In this document: positions 27,116 through 35,836 of the stretch, one piece after another
How positions within the stretch are numbered: position 1 is the first letter of the stretch
Layout: each line of letters begins with the position of its first letter
Assembly: GCA_018823835.1 (NCBI GenBank)
Contig: JAHJHT010000002.1
Span: forward strand, 1,550,001 to 1,614,000
Direction: 5' to 3'
Origin: Alphaproteobacteria bacterium
GTDB taxonomy: Bacteria > Pseudomonadota > Alphaproteobacteria > Rhizobiales > Rhizobiaceae
Length of the DNA: 64,000 bases
Made by a program: the position numbers and the translations under genes
Notes under the pieces: generated by a model
Databases searched by the model: none
What the model was told of the DNA's origin: nothing
The model's input: only the letters and a program-made list of their open reading frames with translations

Positions 27116-28054
27116 ATGCAGGAATTCCTGATCTCCGCCAAGGCCGACCTGCAGTCGGCGCGCCAGGCCTGGCTGACCATGCTGGCCCGGGAGCGGCGCC
27201 TGTCGCCCGAAACCGTCGAGGCCTACGAACGCGACAGCCGGCAGTTCCTGCAGTTCCTGACCGGCCATCTCGGCGAGCCGCCGGGGCTTGCCGATATCGC
27301 CTCGCTGCGCCCGGCTGACCTGCGCGGCTTCCTGTCCCAGCGGCGCTCAGGCGGCGCCGGCGCACGCACGCTCGGCCGCGGCCTCGCCGGCGTGCGCTCG
27401 CTTCTGCGTTTCCTCGAACGCCGCGGGCTCATCAACGCCGCAGGCGCTGCTGCGCTGCGCGCGCCGCGCCAACCCAAGTCGCTGCCCAAGCCGCTGACCG
27501 CCAAGGACGCGCGCCGCGTCGTCTCAGCGGGCGAACAGCTTGCCGAGGAACCGTGGATCGCTGCCCGGAACGCGGCAGTGCTGACGCTGCTCTATGGTTC
27601 TGGGCTTCGCATCTCGGAAGCGCTTGCCATCACAGGCGGCGAACTCACAGGTTCGGGCGATGCCGTGCTGCGTGTCACCGGCAAGGGTGGCAAGACCAGA
27701 CTGGCGCCGGTGCTTCCCGTCGGGCTCGCGGCGGTCGCCGAATACCGCCGGCTCTGCCCGTTTCACCTCGACCCGAAGGGGCTGCTGTTTCGGGGCGCGC
27801 GCGGCGGGCCGCTCAACCCGGCCATCATCCAGCGCGAAATGAAGAAGATGCGCTCCGCGCTGAACCTGCCCGATACGGCGACGCCGCATGCGCTCCGGCA
27901 TTCCTTCGCCACGCACCTGCTGGGGCGCGGCGGCGACCTGCGCATGATCCAGGAGCTGCTCGGCCATGCCAGCCTGTCGACGACGCAGGTCTATACCGGG
28001 GTCGACACGGCGCGCCTGCTCGATATCTACGATTCAGCGCATCCGCGTGCCTGA
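27116..28054 (+). CDS. xerC: Tyrosine recombinase XerC
   Basis: A 312-residue site-specific recombinase that resolves chromosome dimers at dif with XerD and FtsK. The N-terminal core-binding SAM-like domain (LSPETVEAYERDSRQFLQFL) is followed by the catalytic domain. The catalytic set is visible: Arg in GSGLRISEAL, Lys in GKGGKTR, His-x-x-Arg in HALRHSFATHLL, His in LGHASLSTTQ and the Tyr nucleophile in VYTGVD. The ATG at 27116 is the natural start. XerC is favoured over XerD from the N-terminal sequence, but this is not certain. Confidence 0.9.
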   Translation: MQEFLISAKADLQSARQAWLTMLARERRLSPETVEAYERDSRQFLQFLTGHLGEPPGLADIASLRPADLRGFLSQRRSGGAGARTLGRGLAGVRSLLRFLERRGLINAAGAAALRAPRQPKSLPKPLTAKDARRVVSAGEQLAEEPWIAARNAAVLTLLYGSGLRISEALAITGGELTGSGDAVLRVTGKGGKTRLAPVLPVGLAAVAEYRRLCPFHLDPKGLLFRGARGGPLNPAIIQREMKKMRSALNLPDTATPHALRHSFATHLLGRGGDLRMIQELLGHASLSTTQVYTGVDTARLLDIYDSAHPRA

Positions 28055-28119
28055 GGATGCCAACGAATTTCGGCGTTCGGTTAACGGATTCTGGACGGAT
28101 TCTGGCTAGGAATCACGGC

Positions 28120-29193
28120 ATGAACCGAAGCCGCGCCATCGCCATTGCAGACCGGGCAGCCACGCTGTCGCTCAGGCTCATCCTGGCGCTCAACCTCCTG
28201 TTCCTGATCAGCTTCCTGCTGCTGATCGCCTTCGCGGCCGGCAGTGCCCGAGCGGAGGCGCCGGCCTGCAAAGGAAGGGACATGCTCGCGGCGCTCGAAA
28301 AGAGCGATCCAGCATTGCTGGCCAAGATCGGTCGCGAGGCGGCGGCAACGCCGAATGGCGAAGGCCTGCTGTGGACGCTGGAGAAGCCGGGCGCGAAAGC
28401 CTCCTTCCTGTTCGGCACGATGCACATGACCGACCCGCGCGTGACCGACCTGACGCCTGCCGCACGGGACGCGTTCGAGGGAGCGGATACCGTCGTCATC
28501 GAGACCACCGAGATACTCGACCAGACGAAGATGATGGCGACCATCGCCGCGCAGCCGGAACTGACGATGTTCACCGACGGCACCACGCTGACGTCGCTGC
28601 TGTCGCCAGACGACGCATCGATGGTGACCAGGGAACTCGGCGAGCGCGGCATTCCCATAGCCGCGGTCGCGCGGATGAAGCCCTGGATGCTTTCGGCGAT
28701 GATTGCGCTGCCGGCCTGCGAGCTGGCGCGCAAGGCGCAGGGTGCGCCGGTACTCGATGTCCGGCTTGCGGAGGACGCTCTGGCGGCCGACAAGTCGCTC
28801 GAGGGCCTCGAAACGGTCGCCGACCAGTTGCAGGCCATGGCGTCGCTGCCGATGGAATTTCACATGAAGGGGCTGGTGGAGACGCTGAAGCTAGGCGACC
28901 GAATCGACGACGTGATCGAGACGATGATCGTGCTCTACGAGCACGAGGACACCGGCATGTTCTGGCCGCTGTTTCGCGCCGTGCTTCCGGCCGGTAACGA
29001 CGATAGCGCCGGCTACGCGGCCTTTGAAGAAGCGATGATCAGCAGCCGGAACCGGACGATGGCGGCAAATGCCGTTCCGATCCTGAATCGCGGCAACGCC
29101 TTCATTGCCGTCGGAGCGCTGCACCTGCCCGGTGAAAAGGGGTTGATCGAGCTCTTCCGCGAGGACGGCTACACAGTCACTGCCGTCAACTGA
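28120..29193 (+). CDS. TraB/GumN family protein with N-terminal membrane anchor
   Basis: A 357-residue protein. A hydrophobic N-terminal stretch (ILALNLLFLISFLLLIAFAA) is a signal anchor or long signal peptide. The family landmarks are FLFGTMHMTDPRV near the start and VGALHLPGEKGLIELFREDG at the end, both with the conserved GxxH that binds metal in related Tiki proteases. The bacterial members are unproven peptidases. It stands alone downstream of xerC. Confidence 0.85.
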   Translation: MNRSRAIAIADRAATLSLRLILALNLLFLISFLLLIAFAAGSARAEAPACKGRDMLAALEKSDPALLAKIGREAAATPNGEGLLWTLEKPGAKASFLFGTMHMTDPRVTDLTPAARDAFEGADTVVIETTEILDQTKMMATIAAQPELTMFTDGTTLTSLLSPDDASMVTRELGERGIPIAAVARMKPWMLSAMIALPACELARKAQGAPVLDVRLAEDALAADKSLEGLETVADQLQAMASLPMEFHMKGLVETLKLGDRIDDVIETMIVLYEHEDTGMFWPLFRAVLPAGNDDSAGYAAFEEAMISSRNRTMAANAVPILNRGNAFIAVGALHLPGEKGLIELFREDGYTVTAVN

Positions 29194-29203
29194 GCCGCGG
29201 CCC

Positions 29204-29223
29204 ATCACGAAAAGCGTGATTTT
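29204..29223 (+). terminator. Weak terminator after the TraB/GumN gene
   Basis: A 6-bp stem ATCACG/CGTGAT with a 5-nt loop, followed by TTT. It is 11 bp beyond the stop codon. Confidence 0.4.
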
Positions 29224-29281
29224 GACCGGTCCCGACCCTCTGCTATCCTAGCGTCATCGAATACGAGCAAAGGGTGTCAGG

Positions 29282-29494
29282 ATGACCAGATTTCTCGTCG
29301 TAGCGGCCAGCCTTGGCCTGATGATTTCCAGCGCCGGCGCGTGCGGCTTCAAGCATTCCGCCGAAGCGAAGGTCGACCAGACGGTGGTCGCAAGCGTCGT
29401 GTCGGATGAGGAGCAGGCAGCCATGTCGATGCCTGACATGGCGGCTCCCGACGCGGCGAGCCCGTCGGTTCCGGTGACAGAAACCGCCAAATAG
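29282..29494 (+). CDS. Small secreted protein
   Basis: A 70-residue protein. MTRFLVVAASLGLMISSAGA is a good signal peptide with AGA|C at the end. The Cys could be lipidated, but the lipobox is weak because the -3 position is Ala. The mature part is short and rich in Ala, Ser, Val and Met. The reading frame and signal look real; no family is recognised. Confidence 0.6.
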   Translation: MTRFLVVAASLGLMISSAGACGFKHSAEAKVDQTVVASVVSDEEQAAMSMPDMAAPDAASPSVPVTETAK

Positions 29495-29531
29495 CGCGCA
29501 GGCCGACCGCGTCTGCCAGAGGCGGTGCGGC

Positions 29532-29693
29532 ATGGATGACCCGAATCTGACCAGAGACCGTCGGGGGTCAGCGTTGGCCCGTACCGTGCGGTTGCCGCTT
29601 TCCTTCAGACATTGCGGCCGCCTGAGTGAAAGCGAGAGCTCCGCGCATTCCGAGAGCAGCTTGCCGTTGCGTCTGGAAACGGCTTCACTCTGA
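29532..29693 (+). CDS. Possible small ORF coupled to the DksA-like gene
   Basis: A 53-residue ORF (MDDPNLTRDRRGSALARTV...), basic at the start and Ser/Glu-rich later. Its stop codon is 2 bases before the ATG of the DksA-like gene, which itself has no Shine-Dalgarno at the right distance, so coupling is possible. AGAGG lies about 10 bases upstream of its own ATG. Third-position G+C is about 70 percent, lower than neighbouring genes. It may be only a leader region. Confidence 0.35.
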   Translation: MDDPNLTRDRRGSALARTVRLPLSFRHCGRLSESESSAHSESSLPLRLETASL

Positions 29694-29695
29694 AA

Positions 29696-30052
29696 ATGAC
29701 AGACAAGGCGTACACGGAGCTCGTCAACCGCTTCCGGCCGAGGCTTGAGGCAGAGCTGGCGGAGATCGACAATCTCAGCACGGAAAATGCCGCCTGGAGC
29801 GCGCCAGTCGAGCTCGATCAACAAAGTGTCGGGCGTGTTTCCCGCATCGACGCGATGCAGGCGCAGGCCATGGCGCAGGCCGTCGAGCGGCGGCGCGGCA
29901 TCCGGCGGGTGGCCCTCCAGCAGGCCATGAAACGCATTGCCGAGGGTGAATTCGGCTATTGCATCGACTGCGGCGAGGACATTGCGCCGGGTCGGCTGGA
30001 CGTCGATCCGGCCTTTGCCACCTGCGTTCGCTGCGCCAACGCAAGACCCTAG
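29696..30052 (+). CDS. DksA/TraR family C4-type zinc-finger protein
   Basis: A 118-residue protein. Its N-terminal two-thirds is helical, and the C-terminal finger is EFGYCIDCGEDI followed by ATCVRCANA, giving the four zinc cysteines. DksA-type proteins enter the RNA polymerase secondary channel and modify the response to ppGpp. This is the shorter form; the acidic tip of full DksA is not evident. The start has no clear ribosome site and may depend on the ORF ending 2 bp before it. Confidence 0.85.
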   Translation: MTDKAYTELVNRFRPRLEAELAEIDNLSTENAAWSAPVELDQQSVGRVSRIDAMQAQAMAQAVERRRGIRRVALQQAMKRIAEGEFGYCIDCGEDIAPGRLDVDPAFATCVRCANARP

Positions 30053-30061
30053 CAGTGCCGG

Positions 30062-30083
30062 TCCCGCGAACCGTTTCGCGGGA
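30062..30083. terminator. Hairpin between convergent DksA-like gene and gapR
   Basis: A 9-bp perfect stem (TCCCGCGAA/TTCGCGGGA) with a 4-nt loop, placed between two convergent stop codons. There is no T run, so its role as a terminator is inferred from position. Confidence 0.4.
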
Positions 30084-30091
30084 GGCCGGTG

Positions 30092-30352
30092 TTACTCCAT
30101 GCCGAGAGCGGCCTTGTAGAGATCGAGGATCGCCTCGGCTTCCTGGCGCTCGGCCTGGTCCTGCTTGCGCAGGCGGATGATCGCGCGCACCGCCTTGGTG
30201 TCGAAGCCGGTGCCCTTCATCTCGGCAAAGACTTCCTTGATGTCGTCGGCGATGGTCTTCTTTTCTTCCTCAAGGCGCTCGATGCGCTCGATGAAGGCGC
30301 GCAGCTGGCCGGCGGCAACGGTCTGACTGGTTTCGGTGATGTCGTCGGCCAT
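30092..30352 (-). CDS. gapR: GapR-family DNA-binding protein (DUF2312)
   Basis: An 86-residue helical protein matching Caulobacter GapR along its length: a coiled-coil segment ([20 protein letters not shown]), [12 protein letters not shown] and the C-terminal [21 protein letters not shown] block. GapR tetramers encircle overtwisted DNA ahead of polymerases and help topoisomerases. It is present in most alphaproteobacteria. Confidence 0.92.
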   Translation of the reverse strand: MADDITETSQTVAAGQLRAFIERIERLEEEKKTIADDIKEVFAEMKGTGFDTKAVRAIIRLRKQDQAERQEAEAILDLYKAALGME

Positions 30353-30477
30353 GTCGGTCTCCGCTGTTCATGGTCATCAGGGCCGCGACTCGCAGGTGCG
30401 GCGAACGTCGCGGTTCGATGCCCGAACGGGGCTGGACGGTCAAGGTGGAAGTTGGATCAGGGCGACCGCGAGCTGCG

Positions 30478-30786
30478 CTAGTGGTCCTTTGGCCGGTTCA
30501 CCTCGAAGGCCGCCTTCTTGTCCGCCGGCGCCTCGAGCTGGTATTTCGCCTGCCACTCGGCATAGGGCATGCCGTAGACGATCTCGCGCGACTCCTCCTT
30601 CGATATGTCTATATCGTCGGCTTCGGCCGCGTCGCGGTACCAGTTCGAAAGACAATTCCTGCAGAAGCCGGCAAGGTTCATCAGGTCGATGTTCTGGACA
30701 TCGGTGCGCTGGCGCAGATGGTCGACCAGCCGCCGGAACGCGGCGGCCTCGAGGTCACGCTTCTGTTCTTCGCTCAACTGGACCAT
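30478..30786 (-). CDS. DUF1244 domain protein
   Basis: A 102-residue cytoplasmic protein. AAAFRRLVDHLRQRTDVQNIDLMNLAGFCRNCLSNWY is the DUF1244 core with a paired Cys (FCRNC), followed by VYGMPYAEWQAKYQ. The ATG at 30786 has AGGAG six bases upstream; the open frame to 30801 has no such site. It lies 11 bp after the N-formylglutamate amidohydrolase gene on the same strand. Function is unknown. Confidence 0.85.
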   Translation of the reverse strand: MVQLSEEQKRDLEAAAFRRLVDHLRQRTDVQNIDLMNLAGFCRNCLSNWYRDAAEADDIDISKEESREIVYGMPYAEWQAKYQLEAPADKKAAFEVNRPKDH

Positions 30787-30797
30787 GGGAAACTCCT

Positions 30798-31595
30798 TCA
30801 AAGCGGGCCGGTACGGGAACCGTATTGCCTGACAACATGTATATCGGGTCGCCGGTTGATTGCGTCAACGATGGGAGCAAGGCGGGCGGCCCAAGCCTCG
30901 GCGCCGGCGTCGTCGGCGATGAGATCCTGGCGGATCTCCAGCAACGCGTGGGCGAAACCGTTGACGATGGCATGGCTGTACATGGTGTCGCCGCGCAGCG
31001 CGCCGTCATAGGGCTCGTTGTCGCCGACCACGATCTGCGGGTCCTCGGCCAGCATCTCGATGAGCGGCCGCGCCACGCGGTCGTCGAGGTCCCACAGCAC
31101 CCCTGCGTGCCATGGGCGGGCCCGTCCCTGCATGACCGGCGTGAAGGAATGCACCGAGAAGATGAAGGGAGCGGCGCCGGAGGCCTCAGCGACCGACGCG
31201 ACCATGGCGCCCACGGCGTCGTGATAGGGGCGGTAGAAGCGGTCGAGCCGGCGCTCGCGCTCCTGCGGTGCCATCGGGTAGTTTCCCGGCACCACGGTGC
31301 CGTCATAGAGCTGGCGGATCAGTGTCGGGTCGTCCTCGCCGCGGTTGGGGTCGATGAGCAGGCGCGAGAAGCCGGCAATGACTGCCGGCGCGCCGGTCAG
31401 CTCGGCCAGCCGCCGCGTGACCGCCTCGACGCCGATGTCATAGGCGATGTGGCGCTGGAACTCGGCGGGCGGCAGGCCAAGGTCGCCATACTCCTCGGGC
31501 AAGGCTCGCCTGGCATGATCGGCGAGAAGCACGATGCCGAGGGAGCGGTCTCCCTCGATCACCTCGAAGGGGGCGAATACTGCCGTACGCGTCAT
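30798..31595 (-). CDS. N-formylglutamate amidohydrolase family protein
   Basis: A 265-residue enzyme of the FGase family. Conserved points are VLLADHARRALPEEYGDLG, the FSRLLIDPNRGEDDPTLI segment with candidate zinc-binding residues, and FSVHSFTPVMQGRARPWHAG. In histidine breakdown the family hydrolyses N-formylglutamate, but no hut genes are nearby and many rhizobial members are uncharacterised. The ATG at 31595 begins MTRTAVFAPFEVIEG; the 12-residue extension to 31631 is less likely. Confidence 0.85.
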   Translation of the reverse strand: MTRTAVFAPFEVIEGDRSLGIVLLADHARRALPEEYGDLGLPPAEFQRHIAYDIGVEAVTRRLAELTGAPAVIAGFSRLLIDPNRGEDDPTLIRQLYDGTVVPGNYPMAPQERERRLDRFYRPYHDAVGAMVASVAEASGAAPFIFSVHSFTPVMQGRARPWHAGVLWDLDDRVARPLIEMLAEDPQIVVGDNEPYDGALRGDTMYSHAIVNGFAHALLEIRQDLIADDAGAEAWAARLAPIVDAINRRPDIHVVRQYGSRTGPL

Positions 31596-31800
31596 ACCTG
31601 CCTGCCTGTCCTGCCAGAGCAACGGCAGCATGCCGTCGTTTGACCAATCTTATCAACGAAATCTGGATAGGGTGACGAGGTGCGTCATGCAACCGCAACT
31701 AAATCGATTGGAAGTGGCCGGCGCAGCGCGTTGACATGCGCTCCGACTTTTCCGAAAAGGGTCCTCGAAAATGCTGTTTGAACGCACGAGGGGTTGGACG

Positions 31801-32289
31801 ATGAATTTCGCCGGGGGACAGCGCATGCGCCTCTGGCCGTCCCTGCCTCTGGCTGTGCTTGCCGCCGGGTTCATTCTTTTCGGGGCAAGCGGGGCGCGGG
31901 CGGACTTCCGGGTCTGCAACGCGACGCAAAGTCTCGTCGGCGTCGGCATCGGTTACCGCGCCAAGGCCGGCTGGGTGACGGAAGGCTGGTGGCATATCGA
32001 AGGTTCGACCTGCAAGACGCTGATCGAGGGTCCGCTGTCATCGAGGTTTTACTATCTCTATGCAGAAGATGCCGAGCGCGGCGGACGCTGGGACGGTCCG
32101 ATCAACATGTGCGTGGCCGAGAAAGAGTTCAAGATTTCCGGCGTCAACGACTGCTTCGCGCGCGGGTTTCAGCGCGCCGGCTTCCAGGAATACGACACGG
32201 GCGAACAGGCAAGCTGGATGGTTCAGCTGACTGACGAGTCCGCAACGACGGATGGCGCTGCCACCGTCACGGGACAGAATCCTCAATGA
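31801..32289 (+). CDS. DUF1036 family secreted protein
   Basis: A protein of about 162 residues with a signal peptide (LPLAVLAAGFILFGASGARA) and a mature DUF1036 domain: DFRVCNATQSLVGVGIGYRA, EGWWHIEGSTCKTL and FYYLYAEDAERGG. Four cysteines may form two disulfides. Starts at 31771, 31801 and 31825 all have purine-rich sites; 31801 is given because of GAGGGG at suitable spacing. The stop overlaps the pyk start by ATGA, a conserved rhizobial arrangement. Function is unknown. Confidence 0.82.
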   Translation: MNFAGGQRMRLWPSLPLAVLAAGFILFGASGARADFRVCNATQSLVGVGIGYRAKAGWVTEGWWHIEGSTCKTLIEGPLSSRFYYLYAEDAERGGRWDGPINMCVAEKEFKISGVNDCFARGFQRAGFQEYDTGEQASWMVQLTDESATTDGAATVTGQNPQ

Positions 32290-33749
32290 GACGTAGCCGC
32301 AAGGTAAAGATACTCGCAACGATCGGACCAGCCTCCTCCTCCGAGGAAATGCTGCAGAAGCTGTTTGAGGCGGGCGCGGATGTCTTCCGCATCAACATGA
32401 GCCACACCGACCACGACCTGATGCGTACGCTGGTCGCCCGCATCCGCGCGGTCGAGCAGATCGTCAAGCGACCGATCGGTATCCTGGCGGACCTGCAGGG
32501 ACCGAAGCTCAGGGTCGGAAAGTTCGCCAATGGCAAGGAAGAGCTGACGGTCGGCCAGACCTTCACGCTGGACGACGACCCGACGCCTGGCGACAACACG
32601 CGCGTGCACCTGCCGCACAAGGAAATCCTGACCTCGGTTGAAGCCGGCCACCGCCTGCTGATCGACGACGGCAAGCTTGAGCTGAGGGCGGTGAGCAGCG
32701 ACGGCAAGAAGATCGTCACGACGGTCATCGCCGGAACCAACATCTCGAACAAGAAGGGCGTCAGCCTGCCCGACACGGACCTTCCGGTCGGTGCGCTGAC
32801 CGAGAAGGACCGCAAGGATCTCGATGCGGTGCTCGACACCGGCGTCGACTGGGTCGCGCTGTCCTTCATCCAGCGGCCGGAAGACCTCGCCGAGGCGCGC
32901 AAGATCGCGCGCGGCCAGGCGCTGATCATGTCGAAGATCGAGAAGCCGCAGGCGGTGACCCGACTGGCGGAGATCATCGAGCTGTCGGACGCGCTGATGG
33001 TCGCGCGCGGCGACCTCGGCGTCGAAATGCCGCTCGAGGCGGTGCCGGGCATCCAGAAGCAGATCACGCGGGCCGCGCGGCGCGCCGGCAAGCCGGTGAT
33101 CATCGCCACGCAGATGCTGGAATCGATGATCTCGGCTCCAGTCCCGACGCGCGCCGAAGTCTCGGATGTGGCGACCGCCGTGTTCGAGGGTGCCGACGCC
33201 ATCATGCTGTCTGCCGAATCGGCAGCCGGTGCCTATCCCGTCGAGGCGGTGGCAACGATGAACCGCATCGCCGAGAAGGTCGAGCAGGACCCGACCTATC
33301 CGGGCATCATCAATGCGCAGCGCTCGACGCCGGAAGCGACCGGCGCGGACGCCATATCGCTGGCGGCGCGCGAGATTGCCGTGACGCTGAAGCTGGTGGC
33401 GATCGTCAGTTACACCGCGTCCGGCACGACAGGCCTTCGCGCGGCGCGCGAACGGCCGGAAGTGCCGATCATCGCGCTGTCGCCGATCCTCGACACGGCA
33501 CGACGCCTGTCGCTCGTCTGGGGCACGCATTGCGTGGTGTCACCCGACGCCATCGATCTCGACGACATGGTCGACCGTGCCTGCCGCATCACGCATGAGG
33601 AAGGGTTCGGCAAGCCGGGCGACCGCATCATCGTCACGGCCGGCGTGCCCCTCAGGACGCCGGGTTCGACCAACATGCTGCGCATCGCCTATATCGGCTC
33701 GGAAGGCCAGGGCAGCCGCTGGGCGGCGTCGGAACAGACGCCGCGCTGA
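32286..33749 (+). CDS. pyk: Pyruvate kinase
   Basis: A 487-residue glycolytic enzyme converting phosphoenolpyruvate and ADP to pyruvate and ATP. KILATIGPASSS and the FRINMSHT start, ILADLQGPKLRVG, the active-site lysine region IMSKIEKPQAV, and MVARGDLGVEMP are all normal. Translation probably couples to the DUF1036 gene through the ATGA overlap. It ends 5 bp before the convergent hydrolase gene. Confidence 0.98.
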   Translation: MRRSRKVKILATIGPASSSEEMLQKLFEAGADVFRINMSHTDHDLMRTLVARIRAVEQIVKRPIGILADLQGPKLRVGKFANGKEELTVGQTFTLDDDPTPGDNTRVHLPHKEILTSVEAGHRLLIDDGKLELRAVSSDGKKIVTTVIAGTNISNKKGVSLPDTDLPVGALTEKDRKDLDAVLDTGVDWVALSFIQRPEDLAEARKIARGQALIMSKIEKPQAVTRLAEIIELSDALMVARGDLGVEMPLEAVPGIQKQITRAARRAGKPVIIATQMLESMISAPVPTRAEVSDVATAVFEGADAIMLSAESAAGAYPVEAVATMNRIAEKVEQDPTYPGIINAQRSTPEATGADAISLAAREIAVTLKLVAIVSYTASGTTGLRAARERPEVPIIALSPILDTARRLSLVWGTHCVVSPDAIDLDDMVDRACRITHEEGFGKPGDRIIVTAGVPLRTPGSTNMLRIAYIGSEGQGSRWAASEQTPR

Positions 33750-33754
33750 ACCCG

Positions 33755-34819
33755 CTAGCCGGTAACCCCGCCGGCGACAGGCGGCTTCTCGTCGAAGCAA
33801 CGGCCGGCGCCTTGTGCGTCATTCGCGATGCGCTGCTCGACGGCCTTGGCAGCCTGCTGCAGGTCGACCGGCCGGCCTGACAGCTTTTCGATCGCCGCAA
33901 CGACCAGATCGGGCGCGACCCAGTCGGGCTTGTGGCCGAGATTCTCGATCCAGACGAGTTCCGAGCCCGGAATGTCGCGCACCAGCCCGAGCGAATGGAT
34001 CTCTTCGTAGACTACGGTGTCGGCATCGCCCGAGACGACAATCGTCGGCGCGGTGATAGAGCCGTAGCGCGGTTGGTTCTCCAGTGCGAAGCGATAAAGC
34101 CCCTCGACATCGACGGCGTTGGCCCGGAAGGCGGTCGGCCGCAGGATGAGGGGGATGCCGGTGCGGGCTGCATAGTCCTGCGGGACGGGGTTCGGCGCGA
34201 AGACGCACTCCGTCGCGCCGGCGAGGCGAAGCGTGCCCGCCGGGTTGGCGACCGTTTCGGAAAACAACCAGCCGAGAAGCGGCAGGGTGGTCAGCCGGTA
34301 ATACCAGGAGGTTGCGCCGCCCGGCCACGGATGGGTGGCGGCGGAGAGGAAGACGAGCCCCTTCACCCTTTCCGGATGATCGAGCGAGAAGGCAGCCGCG
34401 ACCGAGCCGCCGAAGGAATGGGCGACGACGATCGCTTCCTCGATGCCGAGCTGCTCCATCAGCGCGGCGAGCGTCGCAGCCTGGCCCGCTTGCGTCTCGT
34501 TGCTGTCGCCTCGCTCCGACCAGCCATGTCCCGGCCTGTCGACGAAGAGAAGTTCCGCGCGACCTTCGAGCAGCGGACGAAGCGGTAGCATCTGATCGAG
34601 CAGGTTGCCGCTCGCGCCGTGCAGGAAGACGACAGGCGGGAGATCCGGCGCGGCGGGACCGGGTACGTGGACGTAGTGGATGGCGGCGCCGCCAATGTCG
34701 GCGAAGCTGCCGACAGGCGGATTGCGCCGTTCGATCAGCCACGAGCCAGCCCGGGTCAACCCCACAAGAACGAGAATCAGGGCCAGAAAGAAGGCTATGA
34801 AGGCGTAGGCAAGGTTCAT
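33755..34819 (-). CDS. Alpha/beta hydrolase with N-terminal membrane anchor
   Basis: A 354-residue protein. Residues 2-26 form a hydrophobic anchor (AYAFIAFFLALILVLVGL). The hydrolase core has the oxyanion HGASGN motif, the nucleophile elbow VVAHSFGGSVAAA with Ser, an Asp in VVSGDADTVV and a His in IENLGHKPDWV, so the triad is complete. The substrate is unknown. It is convergent with pyk. Confidence 0.88.
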   Translation of the reverse strand: MNLAYAFIAFFLALILVLVGLTRAGSWLIERRNPPVGSFADIGGAAIHYVHVPGPAAPDLPPVVFLHGASGNLLDQMLPLRPLLEGRAELLFVDRPGHGWSERGDSNETQAGQAATLAALMEQLGIEEAIVVAHSFGGSVAAAFSLDHPERVKGLVFLSAATHPWPGGATSWYYRLTTLPLLGWLFSETVANPAGTLRLAGATECVFAPNPVPQDYAARTGIPLILRPTAFRANAVDVEGLYRFALENQPRYGSITAPTIVVSGDADTVVYEEIHSLGLVRDIPGSELVWIENLGHKPDWVAPDLVVAAIEKLSGRPVDLQQAAKAVEQRIANDAQGAGRCFDEKPPVAGGVTG

Positions 34820-34880
34820 GCGGCGGAGGTTCGCCGCCCGCCCGACTTCGGCCGACCCGTTGTCATGCCTGCAAGCTGCA

Positions 34881-35468
34881 TCAGATGCCTTCGCCGGACA
34901 GGTCTTCAGATAGCGTTGCCACCTCGGTCTGTGCGCTGCGCATCATCGGATAGATTTCTAGCACCTGTTGCCAGGCCTGCAGGGCAAGCTGCTTGTTCCC
35001 CGTATTCTTCATGATCTGGCCCATGCCCGACAGCGCGCCGAAATGGCGAGGTTCAAGAACCAGCGTCTGGCTGATGTCGGCCATCGCCTTCCCGTAATTC
35101 TGCATCATGAAATGGACCGTCGCGCGGCGGTTCCAGCCTTCGGCGAATTCAGGCGACAGGGTGACGACCTGATCGAGGAAATCCAGCGCAACGTCGAATT
35201 TTCGCGAGTCCATGGCCGTCTTGGACCACATCATCATGAGGTCGACGGAGGCACTGCCGGAGCGCGACCAGTTTTCCCAGATGCGGCCGGCAATGCGCTC
35301 GGCTGCCTTTTCGTTGCGCTCGCGCTTCAGTTCGGAAAACAGGGTGTCGAGCCGGTCCTCGGTTTGGGGCCCGGACGGTCTTGCGACCGCCATCGGTTCC
35401 GCGGCAACCACCGTCGACCCCGGCGTAGCGAGGATAAAGACCAGTCCCAAGACAAACGAATTCCGCAT
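34881..35468 (-). CDS. TPR-repeat periplasmic protein
   Basis: A 195-residue protein with a signal peptide (SFVLGLVFILATPGSTVVAA). Tetratricopeptide-like helices follow: RKFDVALDFLDQVVTLSPEFAEGWNRR, YGKAMADISQTLVLEPRHFGAL and KQLALQAWQQVLEIYP read as about three TPR units. Likely a periplasmic scaffold protein; partner unknown. Confidence 0.82.
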   Translation of the reverse strand: MRNSFVLGLVFILATPGSTVVAAEPMAVARPSGPQTEDRLDTLFSELKRERNEKAAERIAGRIWENWSRSGSASVDLMMMWSKTAMDSRKFDVALDFLDQVVTLSPEFAEGWNRRATVHFMMQNYGKAMADISQTLVLEPRHFGALSGMGQIMKNTGNKQLALQAWQQVLEIYPMMRSAQTEVATLSEDLSGEGI

Positions 35469-35547
35469 CCACGGGAATCTAATCCCGTGCCGCGGAAGGT
35501 CAAACTGAAATTTTCGTGTGGTCGAGCCTGATTGCCAGGCCCGGACG

Positions 35548-35673
35548 TCAGCCCTGACGCGCCTTGTAGCGCGGTGCGGTCTTGTTGATGACGTACATGC
35601 GGCCCTTGCGACGAACCAAACGGTTGTCGCGGTGGCGTGCCTTCAGGGACTTGAGCGAGTTCTTGATCTTCAT
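35548..35673 (-). CDS. rpmJ: 50S ribosomal protein L36 (41-residue form)
   Basis: A 41-residue protein reading [20 protein letters not shown], then [21 protein letters not shown]. This is the longer L36 form lacking most zinc-ligand cysteines, usual in alphaproteobacteria. It lies 75 bp beyond the purEK terminator on the same strand. Confidence 0.95.
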   Translation of the reverse strand: MKIKNSLKSLKARHRDNRLVRRKGRMYVINKTAPRYKARQG

Positions 35674-35712
35674 GGGTCTGGCCTGTCGATGGGCCCTTAG
35701 CCGGGCCAAACT

Positions 35713-35735
35713 GAAAAACGCGCCCAAGAGCGCGT
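35713..35735 (-). terminator. Terminator of purE-purK
   Basis: Stem ACGCGC/GCGCGT with a 6-nt loop, followed on the minus strand by TTTTT. It is about 100 bp beyond the purK stop and upstream of rpmJ. Confidence 0.7.
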
Positions 35736-35836
35736 CGGAATTCGGTCTGGCTCATAAACGAGGAGCGTCGGGGCTGTCAACCGTCTCGGGCGTATTCGAC
35801 GGCTTCGGGTGAGGATCACGGAGCGTTGCGCGCCGT

